From contig DASYCO010000078.1 of NCBI GenBank assembly GCA_036500145.1, forward strand, positions 19,017-83,016: a stretch of 64,000 nt of DNA. The letters run 5' to 3'. Within the stretch, counting starts at the first letter, position 1. Each line of letters starts with the position of its first letter. The position numbers were made by a program, and so were the translations under genes. Under the pieces are notes generated by a model. It did no database searches. It saw nothing but the letters and a program-made list of their open reading frames with translations, and had not been told where the DNA came from. This document shows positions 35,001 to 44,174 of the stretch, piece after piece. The stretch is from CAMAVH01 sp036500145. GTDB lineage: Bacteria > Pseudomonadota > Alphaproteobacteria > SMXQ01.

Positions 35001-38000
35001 CGATCCTGACGCCGCTGGTCATCCGCAACAATCCGGCCACGGTCGGGCCGGACACGAACTACCTGCGCTACACGGGCGACCAGCACGTGGTCCTCGGCGG
35101 CACGGATGGCGCCGACATCATCGTTTCCAGCGAGGGTGACGACACCATCTTCGGCGATGCCGGCAACGACAACCTGGAGGGCGGCGCCGGCAACGACATC
35201 ATCAACGGCGGCGACGGCGACGACATCATCCGCGACCTTGGCGGCGACGAGAACATCAAGGCGGGCGCCGGCAACGACGTCGTCCATGCCGGCCCGGGCC
35301 TCGACCTGGTCCTGGGCGGGTCCGGCCAGGATTTCGTCGTGCTCGGCACCGACATGGGATCGGAAGTCTTCGGCGGCGAGGGAAACGACTTCATCCTCGG
35401 CAACAAGAACGCCGAGCGCATCCTCGGCAACGAAGGCGACGACTGGATCGAGACCGGCACCTTCGACGGCGCCCCCGGCGACAACTTCGACGAAATCTTC
35501 GCCCGCGACAGCATCCGCGGAAATGACGTCTTCCTCGGCGACGGCGGCTTCGACGAGTTCATCGGCGAGGGCGGCGACGACATCATGGTCGGCAGCCCCG
35601 GCGTCGGCAAGATGATCGGCATGTCCGGATTCGACTGGTCCATCTACAAGGACAACACCGTCGGCACCAACGCCGACCTGCTGCGCGAGGCGTTCGATGC
35701 GGCTCCCATACCGCCGTCGAATTCGGCGCTCGACGTCTACGAAGCGGTGGAAGGCCTGTCCGGCTCGGCCTTCGACGACATCCTCCTGGGCTCCGAGGAC
35801 GACGCCACGACGATGCTGCCGCTCGCGCAGGGCGGTTCGTCCGGCTATCTCGGCAGCGCGCTCGACGCGCAGGGCATCCAGCTCATTTCCGGCCTGCAGG
35901 GCGTCCTGGGCGCTGGGGTGACCTCGTTCGCGACCGGCAACATCATCCTCGGCGGCGACGGCAACGACCTGATCGAAGGCCGTGGCGGCGACGACATCAT
36001 CGACGGCGACAAGTGGCTGAACGTGCGCATCAGCGTCCGCGCCAACATCGACGGCACGGGCGTTGAGATCGACAGCGCCGACAAGATGACGGAACTTGTC
36101 GTCCAGATGTTCAACCGCACCTACAACCCCGGTCAGCTGCAGATCGTCCGTGAGATACTGACGGCGGACGGCACGGGAGACATCGACACCGCCCGCTTCA
36201 GCGGCAACCTGAGCGACTACACGGTCACGCAGCTCAGCCCGACGAGCGTGCGGCTCGTCGACAACCGCGGGATCGACAGCACGACGATCGGCGACGTGGT
36301 GACCAACGTCGAGGCTTTCCAGTTCCTCGACGGCACCGTGAGCTTCCGCCAACTCGTGAATCTGGCGCCGGAAATCACCACGAATGCGGGAAATCCGGTG
36401 ACGCTCAGCGTCAACGAGAACACGGCGGCGGCCACGCTCGTCCTCGACGTGAACGCCACGGATCCGAATGTGGGCGACGTCCTGGCCTGGTCGATCACGG
36501 GCGGCAATGCCCAGGGCCTGTTCACGATCAATGCCGCGACCGGCGTGATCAGCCTGGCGGCGTCTCCGGACTATGAGGCGCTGCTGGCGCTGGGGGCGAC
36601 GGGCCAGGTGCTCACGGTCTCCGTCACCGACGGCCTTCTGACCGACACGCTGCAGGTCACCGTGAACATCGCGGACGTGCAGGAAGGGCCGGTGGTGACG
36701 GGCCCCGCAACGCTCGTCGCCTCGACGGAGGACATGCTCCGCACCATCACGGTGGCGGAGCTGACCGCCAACGCGACGGGCGTCGGCGTCCTCTCGATCC
36801 AGAACCTGACGGCTTCGTCGGGCACCCTGGTCACCAACCCGGACGGCAGCTGGACGCTGACCCCGACCCTGAACGACGATACGGCGGTCACCTTGACCTA
36901 CAATATCGTCGACTCGACGGGCAGCACGCCGACCACGGCCTCCCTCGATCTCCTGGGAATGCCGGACCTGACCGGCACCGGCGGCGCGAATACGCTGAAC
37001 GGCAACGGAACAGCGCAGCAGTTCCATGCCAACGGCGGCAATGACGACATCAGCGGCGCCGGCGGCAACGACATCATCTTCGGCGATGCTGGAAATGACG
37101 AGGCCGCTGGCGGCACCGGCAACGACATCTTCGTCGCGACCATCAACGACAACAACGACGAATACAACGGCGGCGCCGACATCGATACCTACAACCTGGC
37201 CAGAACCTCGGCCAACGCGACGATCAACCTGACGACCGGCACGGCCTCCAGCACGCAGACCGGCAACGATACGCTGGTCTCGGTCGAGAACGTCGTCGGC
37301 AGCCGGGGCGCCAACACCATCACCGGCAGCACCGCCGACAATCGCCTGGAAGGCGGCTTCGGCAATGACGTCATCAACGGGGCCGGCGGCAACGACACGC
37401 TGATCGGCGGCTTCGGCAACGACACTTTCAACTATGCCATGGGTGGCGGCGCCGACTCGGTGGACGGCGGGCTCGGCACCGACATCCTGAACGTCACCGG
37501 CAGCGGCGTCAGCGAGACGCTCGACGTCGTCTACAACGGGACGTCGCTGACCCAGGTGGCGGGCGGCGCGGTCGTCGGAGTGGAGACCGTCAACGCCAAC
37601 CTCTCGACCGGCACCGACACGCTGTCCTACGCCGGCACGGCGGCGGCCAACGGGGTCACGGTCAACTTGGGGGCGGCGACGCCGACAGCGTCGGGCTTCG
37701 CCAGCATCCTCGGCGTCGAGAACGTCACCGGCGGCGCGGGCAACGACAGCATCACGGGCACTGCGGCCGTGAACGTCCTGCTCGGCGGCGCCGGGACGGA
37801 TACGCTGACGGGCGGCGGGGCCGACGACGAGCTGAGCGGCGGCACCGGCGTCGACAACCTGTTCGGCGGCACCGGCAACGACGACTTCAACTTCGCTGAC
37901 GGCGACACCGGCCTCGGCGTGGCCAACCGCGACGTCATCCGGGACTTCGCGGCCGGCGACGACATCGACTTGTCGGCGATGGACGCGAACACCACGACGG

Positions 38001-38230
38001 GCGGCAACGGCACGTTCAACTTCATCGGCACGGCCGCCTTCAGCGACAGCAACGGCTCGGCGACCCTGGCGAACGGACAGGTGCGCTACACGCAGGTCGA
38101 CACGGACGGCGTCGGCGGCGTGGACTCGACCTTGGTCCAGGGCAATGTGAACAACGCTCTGGCCGCCGACTTTGAAATCCTCCTCCAGGGCTATACGGGA
38201 ACCCTGGTGGCGGGAGATTTCATTCTGTAA
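32084..38230 (+). CDS. RTX protein with animal-type haem peroxidase domain
   Basis: This is a 2,048-residue protein without an N-terminal signal peptide. Residues about 240-900 form an animal haem peroxidase domain: the distal histidine is in FGQFFDHGLDL (about 263), the glutamate/arginine region in ERLFQAAKFGTEMQYQHLVF, and the proximal histidine in VVYRFGHSML (about 632). RTX nonapeptides (GGAGNDIINGGDGDDII type) occur at about 1003-1125, 1286-1310, 1630-1790 and 1885-1930. A cadherin-like domain (VNENTAAATLVLDVNATDP) lies near 1435-1500. The C-terminus is a T1SS-type acidic/hydrophobic end (FEILLQGYTGTLVAGDFIL). Export by the upstream PrtD/HlyD pair is likely. Related bacterial peroxidase-RTX proteins are known; the substrate here is unknown. 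Confidence 0.93.
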   Translation: MVSYIKSDLEFILAQIKIAEAHAAGQPLFGPDGLVPAYNISWGLRTVDGTYNHLLPGQEKWGAADVPFPEQLGTQFRTAEPVPPGFGPPGITTYAPSNNPNSLVFDSSLRTISNLIVDQTLGNPSAILEGLQRAGADPANQLADLAAITAIYQTFKPSSDAEYQARVVLQNAEAAANVLSDGDPNTPPSPAEAAALLVVAEAAAAHALANADLEAARAVRDDAVATFGIEMDGDNVHLPNISPDLGLSASFNSWFTLFGQFFDHGLDLVNKGGSGTVFIPLQPDDPLYVEGSQTNFMVLTRATVSAGTDGVMGTSDDVRPVNTTTAYVDQNQTYSSHSSHQVFLRQYEVNADGHPVSTGKLIEGANGGMATWGEVKAQALMLGILLTDQDVGNVPLLRTDQYGNFIPNAAGYAQVITGIGADGIPNTADDVVISGTPGSPVALTAAVRTGHAFLADIAHDAVPNGLADGDIEIGLANPGNGSAVYDNELLDAHFMAGDGRVNENIGLTAVHHVFHAEHNRLVEHTKAVTLADAQAMLAGGATQADAVAFLNEWLAVDVAAVPASLAGLTWDGERLFQAAKFGTEMQYQHLVFEEFARKIQPNINVFLVPDGFDVTINPDIVAEFAHVVYRFGHSMLTETIDRFDTSFTDKDIGLIQGFLNPVAFDNGHAMLDGLAAGDIIRGMTRQVGNEIDEFVTSALRNNLLGLPLDLATINLARGRDTGVPSLNAARRDFYEATNDAAELKPYESWVDFAGNLKNEASIINFIAAYGLHPDILAETTIEGKRAVAMAIIFGTSQSIADDPNTPANEARTIEVPADAVDFLNSEGAWSSGANGVTTTGLDNVDLWIGGLAEKILPFGGMLGSTFNFVFETQMEKLQNGDRFYYLQRLDGLHLFGEMEGNSFAALIMRNTDATHLPSDVFSTPGLILEVDRTRQYNPGLGETAGADGILEDDPNTAQNEAADNLGNDPLGGSILTPLVIRNNPATVGPDTNYLRYTGDQHVVLGGTDGADIIVSSEGDDTIFGDAGNDNLEGGAGNDIINGGDGDDIIRDLGGDENIKAGAGNDVVHAGPGLDLVLGGSGQDFVVLGTDMGSEVFGGEGNDFILGNKNAERILGNEGDDWIETGTFDGAPGDNFDEIFARDSIRGNDVFLGDGGFDEFIGEGGDDIMVGSPGVGKMIGMSGFDWSIYKDNTVGTNADLLREAFDAAPIPPSNSALDVYEAVEGLSGSAFDDILLGSEDDATTMLPLAQGGSSGYLGSALDAQGIQLISGLQGVLGAGVTSFATGNIILGGDGNDLIEGRGGDDIIDGDKWLNVRISVRANIDGTGVEIDSADKMTELVVQMFNRTYNPGQLQIVREILTADGTGDIDTARFSGNLSDYTVTQLSPTSVRLVDNRGIDSTTIGDVVTNVEAFQFLDGTVSFRQLVNLAPEITTNAGNPVTLSVNENTAAATLVLDVNATDPNVGDVLAWSITGGNAQGLFTINAATGVISLAASPDYEALLALGATGQVLTVSVTDGLLTDTLQVTVNIADVQEGPVVTGPATLVASTEDMLRTITVAELTANATGVGVLSIQNLTASSGTLVTNPDGSWTLTPTLNDDTAVTLTYNIVDSTGSTPTTASLDLLGMPDLTGTGGANTLNGNGTAQQFHANGGNDDISGAGGNDIIFGDAGNDEAAGGTGNDIFVATINDNNDEYNGGADIDTYNLARTSANATINLTTGTASSTQTGNDTLVSVENVVGSRGANTITGSTADNRLEGGFGNDVINGAGGNDTLIGGFGNDTFNYAMGGGADSVDGGLGTDILNVTGSGVSETLDVVYNGTSLTQVAGGAVVGVETVNANLSTGTDTLSYAGTAAANGVTVNLGAATPTASGFASILGVENVTGGAGNDSITGTAAVNVLLGGAGTDTLTGGGADDELSGGTGVDNLFGGTGNDDFNFADGDTGLGVANRDVIRDFAAGDDIDLSAMDANTTTGGNGTFNFIGTAAFSDSNGSATLANGQVRYTQVDTDGVGGVDSTLVQGNVNNALAADFEILLQGYTGTLVAGDFIL

Positions 38231-38253
38231 GCGGAGAGCCCCCTTCCGCTGGG

Positions 38254-38283
38254 ATTGAGGCGCCCCCGTTCGGGCGCCTCAAT
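38254..38283. terminator. Strong hairpin after the RTX gene
   Basis: A perfect 12-bp inverted repeat (ATTGAGGCGCCC / GGGCGCCTCAAT) encloses a six-base loop, 23 bp after the RTX stop and before the convergent ICMT-like gene. There is no T-run, but the position between convergent genes fits a bidirectional terminator. Confidence 0.75.
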
Positions 38284-38319
38284 ACTGCGTGCCGGAGGCT
38301 TAGGCCCAGGCTAGGGCGA

Positions 38320-38796
38320 TCAAAGCACGCCCGGGATCCAGCGCTTCACGCGCGCCTTGTAGGCGACGTAGTCGGTTCCGAAGCAGGCTTCGAGGCGCGC
38401 TTCGTCCTCGATCACCCGTTTCTGGAACCAGAAGAGGTGAAACACCACCAGCCCCACCGCGAACCAGGACTGGAAGGTGATCGCGAGCCCCGTCATGAAG
38501 ATCAGGTGGCCGAGATACATCGGGTTGCGCACCCAGCGATAGGGGCCGACGTTCAGGATGCGGTCGGGCGGCACCTCGATGCCCGGGCCGCCGCCGCCGA
38601 AGCGCTCGCGGTAGTTGCCGACGAGGCGGTACTGCAGGTAGCCCCACAGAAGCAGCGGCAGGCCCCAGGGAATGATCGCGATGTCCCGGCCGTAGAGCGC
38701 GAGCTCGATCGCGACGACGCACAGGGGATAGACGACGAAGGTCCGGCGCGATGTGCTCTGGAGCCATCGGCTGAAGCTTCTCTTGGCGTTTGCCAT
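38320..38796 (-). CDS. Isoprenylcysteine carboxyl methyltransferase (ICMT/PEMT)-like membrane protein
   Basis: The 158-residue protein has three or four hydrophobic segments and the ICMT/PEMT signature GPYRWVRNPMYLGHLIFMTG, followed by FQKRVIEDEARLEACFGTDY and YKARVKRWIPGVL. Bacterial members are small integral membrane methyltransferases that use SAM and act on lipids or small molecules; their substrates are mostly unknown. It lies 23 bp downstream of a YciI-like gene on the same strand and may be cotranscribed with it. Confidence 0.87.
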   Translation of the reverse strand: MANAKRSFSRWLQSTSRRTFVVYPLCVVAIELALYGRDIAIIPWGLPLLLWGYLQYRLVGNYRERFGGGGPGIEVPPDRILNVGPYRWVRNPMYLGHLIFMTGLAITFQSWFAVGLVVFHLFWFQKRVIEDEARLEACFGTDYVAYKARVKRWIPGVL

Positions 38797-38819
38797 GTTC
38801 TATGCCGATCCAGGCGCGT

Positions 38820-39248
38820 TCAGGCGCCGCCGATGGTGAAGGCGCGGCGGTCGACCGTCATGGTGCCATTGGTGAAGCTGATGCGGATGTTCATGTCGCC
38901 CTCGGTCCGCTGCCAGGGGATGAGCTTCATCGTCCGGTGGCCGGCCTTCGTGTAGGGCTCCTGGAAGGCGATCTGTTCGGCTTCCTTGCGCGAGTCGGCG
39001 CGCAGGATGAACATGCCGAAGCCAAGGTCCGTCTGTTCGTTCTCCTGGGCGTTTTCCAGCTTTCCCGCGCCGAAGATGCGCCCTTCGTTTTCGAGGCCGG
39101 CGAGGAACGTCTTGTGCGCGACGCGCAGCGTGTCCTTGGACGGGCTGCCCGCCGGCGGCGTCGGCACCACAGTCATGATGCAGAGGTAGCATTGCTCGCG
39201 GCTCAAAGGCCGCGTCATGTGGTCGGCGTCCTTGCTTGCGATCGACAT
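38820..39248 (-). CDS. YciI-like domain protein
   Basis: The 142-residue protein starts at the ATG ending at 39248, with GGGAGTAAG upstream. It shows a YciI/dimeric alpha-beta barrel pattern: LRVAHKTFLAGLENEGRIFG, GFGMFILRADSRKEAEQIAF and EPYTKAGHRTMKLIPWQ. YciI proteins are small, ferredoxin-like fold proteins with a proposed enzymatic role that is not established. The last 25 residues (MNIRISFTNGTMTVDRRAFT) extend beyond the standard domain. It lies downstream of the MFS gene by 29 bp and could be in its operon. Confidence 0.75.
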   Translation of the reverse strand: MSIASKDADHMTRPLSREQCYLCIMTVVPTPPAGSPSKDTLRVAHKTFLAGLENEGRIFGAGKLENAQENEQTDLGFGMFILRADSRKEAEQIAFQEPYTKAGHRTMKLIPWQRTEGDMNIRISFTNGTMTVDRRAFTIGGA

Positions 39249-39277
39249 AGGCTTACTCCCTGTTTCAGTTTTTGATT

Positions 39278-40489
39278 TCAGTCGGGGCCGCGCGGCATCA
39301 TGCCGCGCCGGCTGAGCACCAGCATGACGCTTCCCACGATCAGCAGCAACACGCCGCCGGTGACCACGAAGCTCGCTTCGAGCCCGAGCAGGCCGACCAC
39401 GGCGCCCATCAGGGGCGGCAGCAAGGTCTGCACCAGGCGGTTGAGCGAGATGCGCAGGCCCACCGAAATGCCCTGGCAGTCGGCGGGCACCGCCTTCGAC
39501 GGGATCGAGATCATCAGCGGCTGCACCATGCCCTGGCACCAGCCGCGCAGGATGGAGGTGATCAGCAGGGGCTGGAAGGCCACCATCAGCGGCGTCAGCA
39601 TGATCGCCAGGATCGAGCCGATGACCGCCGAGTTGAGCAGGCGGATGCCGCCGATCCGGCGCATCAGCCGCGTCACGCCGACGGTTCCGGCCAGCGCGGT
39701 GACGTTCGAGACGGCGACGAGGATGCCGATCAAAGTGCCGCCGAGGCCGATCTTTTCCAGGTAGGCGATGTAAAATGAACTCTGGATCGCGCCGGTCGCG
39801 ATGTTGAGGACCGAGCCGATGGCGACGACGGCGACCGCCGGAATGGCCAATAGGGCGAGGGCGCGGCTGTAGTCTTCGAGGCGAGGCACCACGTCGCGCA
39901 GGGTGAAGGGGCGGTCCTGCGGCTTCTCTTCGCCTGCGCGCTTCGGCAGAAGCAGCGCCGAGACGAGCAGCAGCACCGACCAGAGGAACATGATCCCGAA
40001 TCCGCCCCATGGACCGAGGCTGTCCCAGGCAAAGCCGGCGACCAGCGGGCAGAAGAAGCCGCCGAAGCGGTTGCTGAAGCTGAGCCGCCCGATGAGCCGG
40101 GGATTGCCCATCATGGTCTGTCCGGCCACGGTCTGGGCGCCGACCCAGCTCATCGTCGTGGTCAGGCCGATGATCAATTGCAGGATCACGGCGGCCCAGA
40201 CCCAGGGCAGGACCGGAAACAGGATCGGAAGGAAGAGGCCGACGGCGGCGAAGAACAGCATCACCTGGCGGGCACCCAGGCGGTCCATCAACACGCCGCC
40301 ATGAATCGACAGCAAAAAGGGGAGAAGCGAACGCGCGCCGATGACGAATCCGAACGCCAGCGCGGACGGATGCAGCGTCAGCACCCACAGCGGCACGACC
40401 ACCTGGCTCGCGCCGTCGCTGAACATCCCGGAGCCGTACAGAGCGAGCTGTGTGCGGAGAGGAATTTTTTGGCCCTGGTCTTCTATCAT
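39278..40489 (-). CDS. MFS transporter
   Basis: The 403-residue protein has about twelve hydrophobic segments and major facilitator features: GGVLMDRLGARQVMLFFAAVG between helices 2 and 3, and a symmetrical second half beginning near residue 210. The short cytoplasmic loop around RAGEEKPQDRPFTLRDVV separates the two halves. No substrate-specific motif is recognisable, so import or efflux cannot be decided. It heads a minus-strand group with the YciI-like and ICMT-like genes. Confidence 0.9.
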   Translation of the reverse strand: MIEDQGQKIPLRTQLALYGSGMFSDGASQVVVPLWVLTLHPSALAFGFVIGARSLLPFLLSIHGGVLMDRLGARQVMLFFAAVGLFLPILFPVLPWVWAAVILQLIIGLTTTMSWVGAQTVAGQTMMGNPRLIGRLSFSNRFGGFFCPLVAGFAWDSLGPWGGFGIMFLWSVLLLVSALLLPKRAGEEKPQDRPFTLRDVVPRLEDYSRALALLAIPAVAVVAIGSVLNIATGAIQSSFYIAYLEKIGLGGTLIGILVAVSNVTALAGTVGVTRLMRRIGGIRLLNSAVIGSILAIMLTPLMVAFQPLLITSILRGWCQGMVQPLMISIPSKAVPADCQGISVGLRISLNRLVQTLLPPLMGAVVGLLGLEASFVVTGGVLLLIVGSVMLVLSRRGMMPRGPD

Positions 40490-40776
40490 TTTTCTTTCGG
40501 CCGAGGCTTGCGTCGTTGCGCAATGCGAAATTCGTTTTGCGGTGAAAGTCTGAAGCGCTTTCTAAACCTATTCGGCGGTTTTGTGGTGACGCTTTAAGCA
40601 TCTCACTGTCATCCGCCCAGCGTCGTTGCTGTGGCGGCCAGAACCGCTAAAGGTGGAGCTGCGATGATGTGAGAAGGGCGCAGGCCATTCGGGCGCACGC
40701 CGGGAAAGGAGATGTCAGAGGCTCCCAGGAGCAGGCAGTTGCCGGCCCGCTCCTGGCGCGTCGTGGGGCTGGGCGG

Positions 40777-41820
40777 CTACTTGGTGTCCGAATAGAGGCT
40801 CACGAGCCGATCGATGACCGGCTTGGGCGCCCCATAGGTTTCCTTGATGATCGCTTCGAGGGCCTCGCCCGTCGTCGGCTCGACTTCAAGCCCCTGCTTG
40901 TTCGAATCGGCGATGAAGCCCTTGTCGGCGAAGGTGGCCATCAGGGCCTTGCGCATGATCTCGACATGTTCGGCGGAAACGCCGGGCGGCATCACGAACG
41001 GGCGCCCGAGCTCGAGCGGGGCCATGGCGATGTCCAGGATCAGCTTGTCTTCCTCGCTCTTCGCAAGGTCGCGTGCCACCGGCACGTCGGGCAGTTCGGG
41101 ATTGGCCGTGCGCGTTCCGTACTGGATGAGGAACTTCACCTTCTTGTCGCGGATCCAGTCCGGCTTCGTCGCCTTCAGGCTGCTCCAGAAGGCGCTGGGA
41201 AAGCCGTCGACTTCGCCGCGCTCCATGGCGAGGAAGGCGCCGGTCATGCCGGTGTAGCCCGACAGCACCTTCAGCTTCGTCCCGAAGACGCTGTTGAACG
41301 TGCGGGCATAGAAGGCCGAGGTGGAGCCGCCGCCGGACGTCGCCATGATCACTTCGCGCTTGGTCGCATCCTCGATCGTGTCGACGGGCACGGCATGCCA
41401 GACCATCAGCAGCCCGACCTCGGCCGCCGGCGATCCCAGCCAGTTGAATTTGGTCGGGTCGAACAGGGCCTGGTCCATGCCGAGCATCGGCGCGAAGGGG
41501 GCCTGGTTGCCGAGGGAGCCCATGACGGTGCTGTCCTTGGCGACCACGTTGTAAATGTAGTTCGTGCCCTTCACGCTGCCGGCGCCGGGCATGTTCTGCA
41601 CGACGAACGACGGCTTGCCGGGAATGTAGTTCGGCATGTAGCGCGCGATGTTGCGCGACGCGAGGTCGTAGCCGCCGCCCGCATCGGTCGTGACGATGAG
41701 CCTGATCGTCTTGCCGCGGTAGAAGTCGCCGCCGCTCTGCGCCTGGGCGCTGCCGGCCGACAGCGCGGCGATGACGAGAGACGATGCGATGGCCAGTTTC
41801 GTTTTGCGAACGGTGTGCAT
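40777..41820 (-). CDS. Bug/TctC-family tripartite tricarboxylate transporter binding protein
   Basis: The 347-residue protein has a signal peptide (LAIASSLVIAALSAGSAQA) and the Bug-family pattern FYRGKTIRLIVTTDAGGGYD, then PGKPSFVVQNMPGAGSVKGT and VMGSLGNQAPFAP. Bug proteins capture small organic acids in the periplasm, often with TctA/TctB membrane subunits, but neither is nearby; orphan Bug proteins are common. AAGGAG precedes the ATG. It lies 97 bp downstream of the isochorismatase-fold gene and probably belongs with the catabolic genes to its right. Confidence 0.9.
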   Translation of the reverse strand: MHTVRKTKLAIASSLVIAALSAGSAQAQSGGDFYRGKTIRLIVTTDAGGGYDLASRNIARYMPNYIPGKPSFVVQNMPGAGSVKGTNYIYNVVAKDSTVMGSLGNQAPFAPMLGMDQALFDPTKFNWLGSPAAEVGLLMVWHAVPVDTIEDATKREVIMATSGGGSTSAFYARTFNSVFGTKLKVLSGYTGMTGAFLAMERGEVDGFPSAFWSSLKATKPDWIRDKKVKFLIQYGTRTANPELPDVPVARDLAKSEEDKLILDIAMAPLELGRPFVMPPGVSAEHVEIMRKALMATFADKGFIADSNKQGLEVEPTTGEALEAIIKETYGAPKPVIDRLVSLYSDTK

Positions 41821-41917
41821 AGCCGGCTCCTTGTGCTGGCGGCCTGCTCGACGGCCGCATAGGACGTCCGCGTCAGGACGGAGATGACAATGAAAACATA
41901 CGCAAGAGACGTGCCAA

Positions 41918-42595
41918 CTATTTGCGCTTGGGCTTCTTCTTTCTGGTTCCGGCTTCCATCAGCTTGACGGTGTCGGCGACGGAAAGGATGCGCCCCATGC
42001 GGGCAAAGATGCGGTCCATCAGGAAGTCATGGTTGGGGCCGCGCATCGAGTAGCAGGCGTCGCGCACGATGACCAAGCCGAGGTCGAGGTCGCGCGCGGC
42101 GAAGATCGTCGAGGCGATGCCGACGTCGGTCGAGCCGCCGGCGAGGATGATCGTGTCGATGTTGCGCATGCGCAGGTGGAAATGGAGGTCGGTGTCGAAG
42201 AAGGCGCTCCAGCGGTGCTTGGGCACGAGAACGTCGGTCTTCAGGGGCTTGAAGGCGTCGGGAATCTGGGCGTCCTTCGAGTTCTTGTCCATGTGCAAGC
42301 CGATGGGGCGCGGCTTGCCCGTCATCGGCTTCAGGTTGATGTCGGTGTCGGTCAGGCGCAGGACGGTGTCCGAGCCATCGGCGGCATGGGCGCCCATCGG
42401 ATAGAAGGTGGTCATGCCAGCGGCGCGCGCGCCGGCCTGCAGCGCCTTCAGATTGGGAAGGATCTTCTTTTCCTTGAGGAAGACGCTCTTTTCCGGATTG
42501 TTCTTTGGGTAGAGATATCCGTTGAGCGCGTCGAACAGCACCAGCGCCGTATGGTCGCCGCCTAGGGTAGGGTCGAGACGCGAAATGACAGCCAT
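41918..42595 (-). CDS. Isochorismatase-fold protein lacking the catalytic cysteine
   Basis: The 225-residue protein has the cysteine-hydrolase fold: ALVLFDALNGYLYP (Asp22), VLVPKHRWSAFFDTDLHFHL (Lys126), and the nucleophile region IILAGGSTDVGIASTIFAAR. In active members the position after TDV is cysteine, as in TDVCV; here it is Gly159. The Asp and Lys of the usual triad are kept. It is therefore likely to be inactive as a classical amidohydrolase or to have a changed function, unless another residue substitutes. AGGAGA precedes the ATG ending at 42595. It is 38 bp downstream of the dienelactone hydrolase gene and probably cotranscribed. Confidence 0.85.
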   Translation of the reverse strand: MAVISRLDPTLGGDHTALVLFDALNGYLYPKNNPEKSVFLKEKKILPNLKALQAGARAAGMTTFYPMGAHAADGSDTVLRLTDTDINLKPMTGKPRPIGLHMDKNSKDAQIPDAFKPLKTDVLVPKHRWSAFFDTDLHFHLRMRNIDTIILAGGSTDVGIASTIFAARDLDLGLVIVRDACYSMRGPNHDFLMDRIFARMGRILSVADTVKLMEAGTRKKKPKRK

Positions 42596-42633
42596 CAATG
42601 TCTCCTGGATGAATCGGGAAGGCGTCCGCGGAC

Positions 42634-43443
42634 CTAGGCTTGCCGCTTGTTCTTGGTGAAGTCGTACTGCGCGCTCATGTCGGATTCGAATTTCTGCACG
42701 ACGCGAGAGCGGTCGAAGCCGGGCGACAGCACGTCGTCGAGAAAGGCGCGCTGGTCCGCCAGGGCCTTGTCCGCGATTGCCTGGCGGTAGCGGCCCGGCA
42801 TCTCGTCGTTGAGCCATCCGTGCGGCGCGTCGCGGTAGATCCGGACGACGAAGCTCTTGCGGCTCTTCTCGAGGCTGTTGCGAAAGCGGGTGACGTCGTC
42901 GAGGCTGATGATGTGGTCGAGCTCGCCGAAATGGCCGAGGACGGGGCATTCCACCTTGGCGATGATGTCGTCGAGGGCTTCCGGGTAGCGGTCGCTGATC
43001 TTGAATTCCCGCGGCTGGGCGCTGCCGTACCAGACGAGCGCCGCGCTCAGGGGGCGTCGCGCGGCATAGACCAGCGGATGGCGGCCGGTCTGGCAGACGC
43101 CCATGATGGAGGCTTTCTTGGTGTCCGCCTGGGGCACCTCCTGGAGCGCGCGCAGGGCTTCGTCCATGTAGTCGACGGACTCGTCGTCGGTCATCTCATA
43201 GGTCGTGTCGCCGCGATGCAGGGCGGCCTGATCCGGATGCTTGTAGAAGCAATCCGGCGCGATGCAGACATATCCCTGGCTGGCGAAGCGCCGGGCCAGG
43301 CCGGCGAAATGCGGTTCGGTGAAGCCGTAGCGTTCATGCAGCAGGATGATGACCGGGAACTTCCCGGAAGCGTCCTTGGGCGCCGCGACAAAGGCGGGCA
43401 GGCCGTTACCACAGGTGATCTTCCGTCCAAGGACGTCGTGCAT
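42634..43443 (-). CDS. Dienelactone hydrolase family protein
   Basis: The 269-residue alpha/beta hydrolase has the DLH triad: Cys117 in ASIMGVCQTGRHP, Asp176 in HFGELDHI and His208 in RDAPHGWLND. It also has the conserved glutamate in LLHERYGFTEPH (Glu37). DLHs hydrolyse enol-lactones in chlorocatechol and related ring-cleavage pathways, but many homologues act on other esters. GGAG lies upstream of the ATG ending at 43443. It is the first gene of a short minus-strand unit with the isochorismatase-fold and perhaps Bug genes. Confidence 0.9.
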   Translation of the reverse strand: MHDVLGRKITCGNGLPAFVAAPKDASGKFPVIILLHERYGFTEPHFAGLARRFASQGYVCIAPDCFYKHPDQAALHRGDTTYEMTDDESVDYMDEALRALQEVPQADTKKASIMGVCQTGRHPLVYAARRPLSAALVWYGSAQPREFKISDRYPEALDDIIAKVECPVLGHFGELDHIISLDDVTRFRNSLEKSRKSFVVRIYRDAPHGWLNDEMPGRYRQAIADKALADQRAFLDDVLSPGFDRSRVVQKFESDMSAQYDFTKNKRQA

Positions 43444-43667
43444 CTTCGAGCGCTCCGGTCAATCAATGGGCGTTCGAATTCGGGCACTGAACGCCCGCAA
43501 GCGCAAGAAAAAACCTGCCGTTGCGGTCGTTGGCGATGAGCAGGGAGGTTCGCGACGTCTCACTGGGCGAAGGACTGCGTCCGTTGCGACCTGCGAAAGG
43601 GATGCGCTTTATGCTTGGCGCTAAGTCTGCCGTCCTGCCGTCGAATGTCCTAGGCAGGCTATTCAGC

Positions 43668-44174
<507 letters not shown>

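Noticed and set aside
32030..37027. A 1,665-codon open frame on the minus strand antisense to the RTX peroxidase gene.
   Set aside because: It is a shadow of the GC-rich plus-strand gene. Its translation is Arg/Ala/Val/Asp-rich with no domain, and the plus strand has clear peroxidase and RTX motifs.
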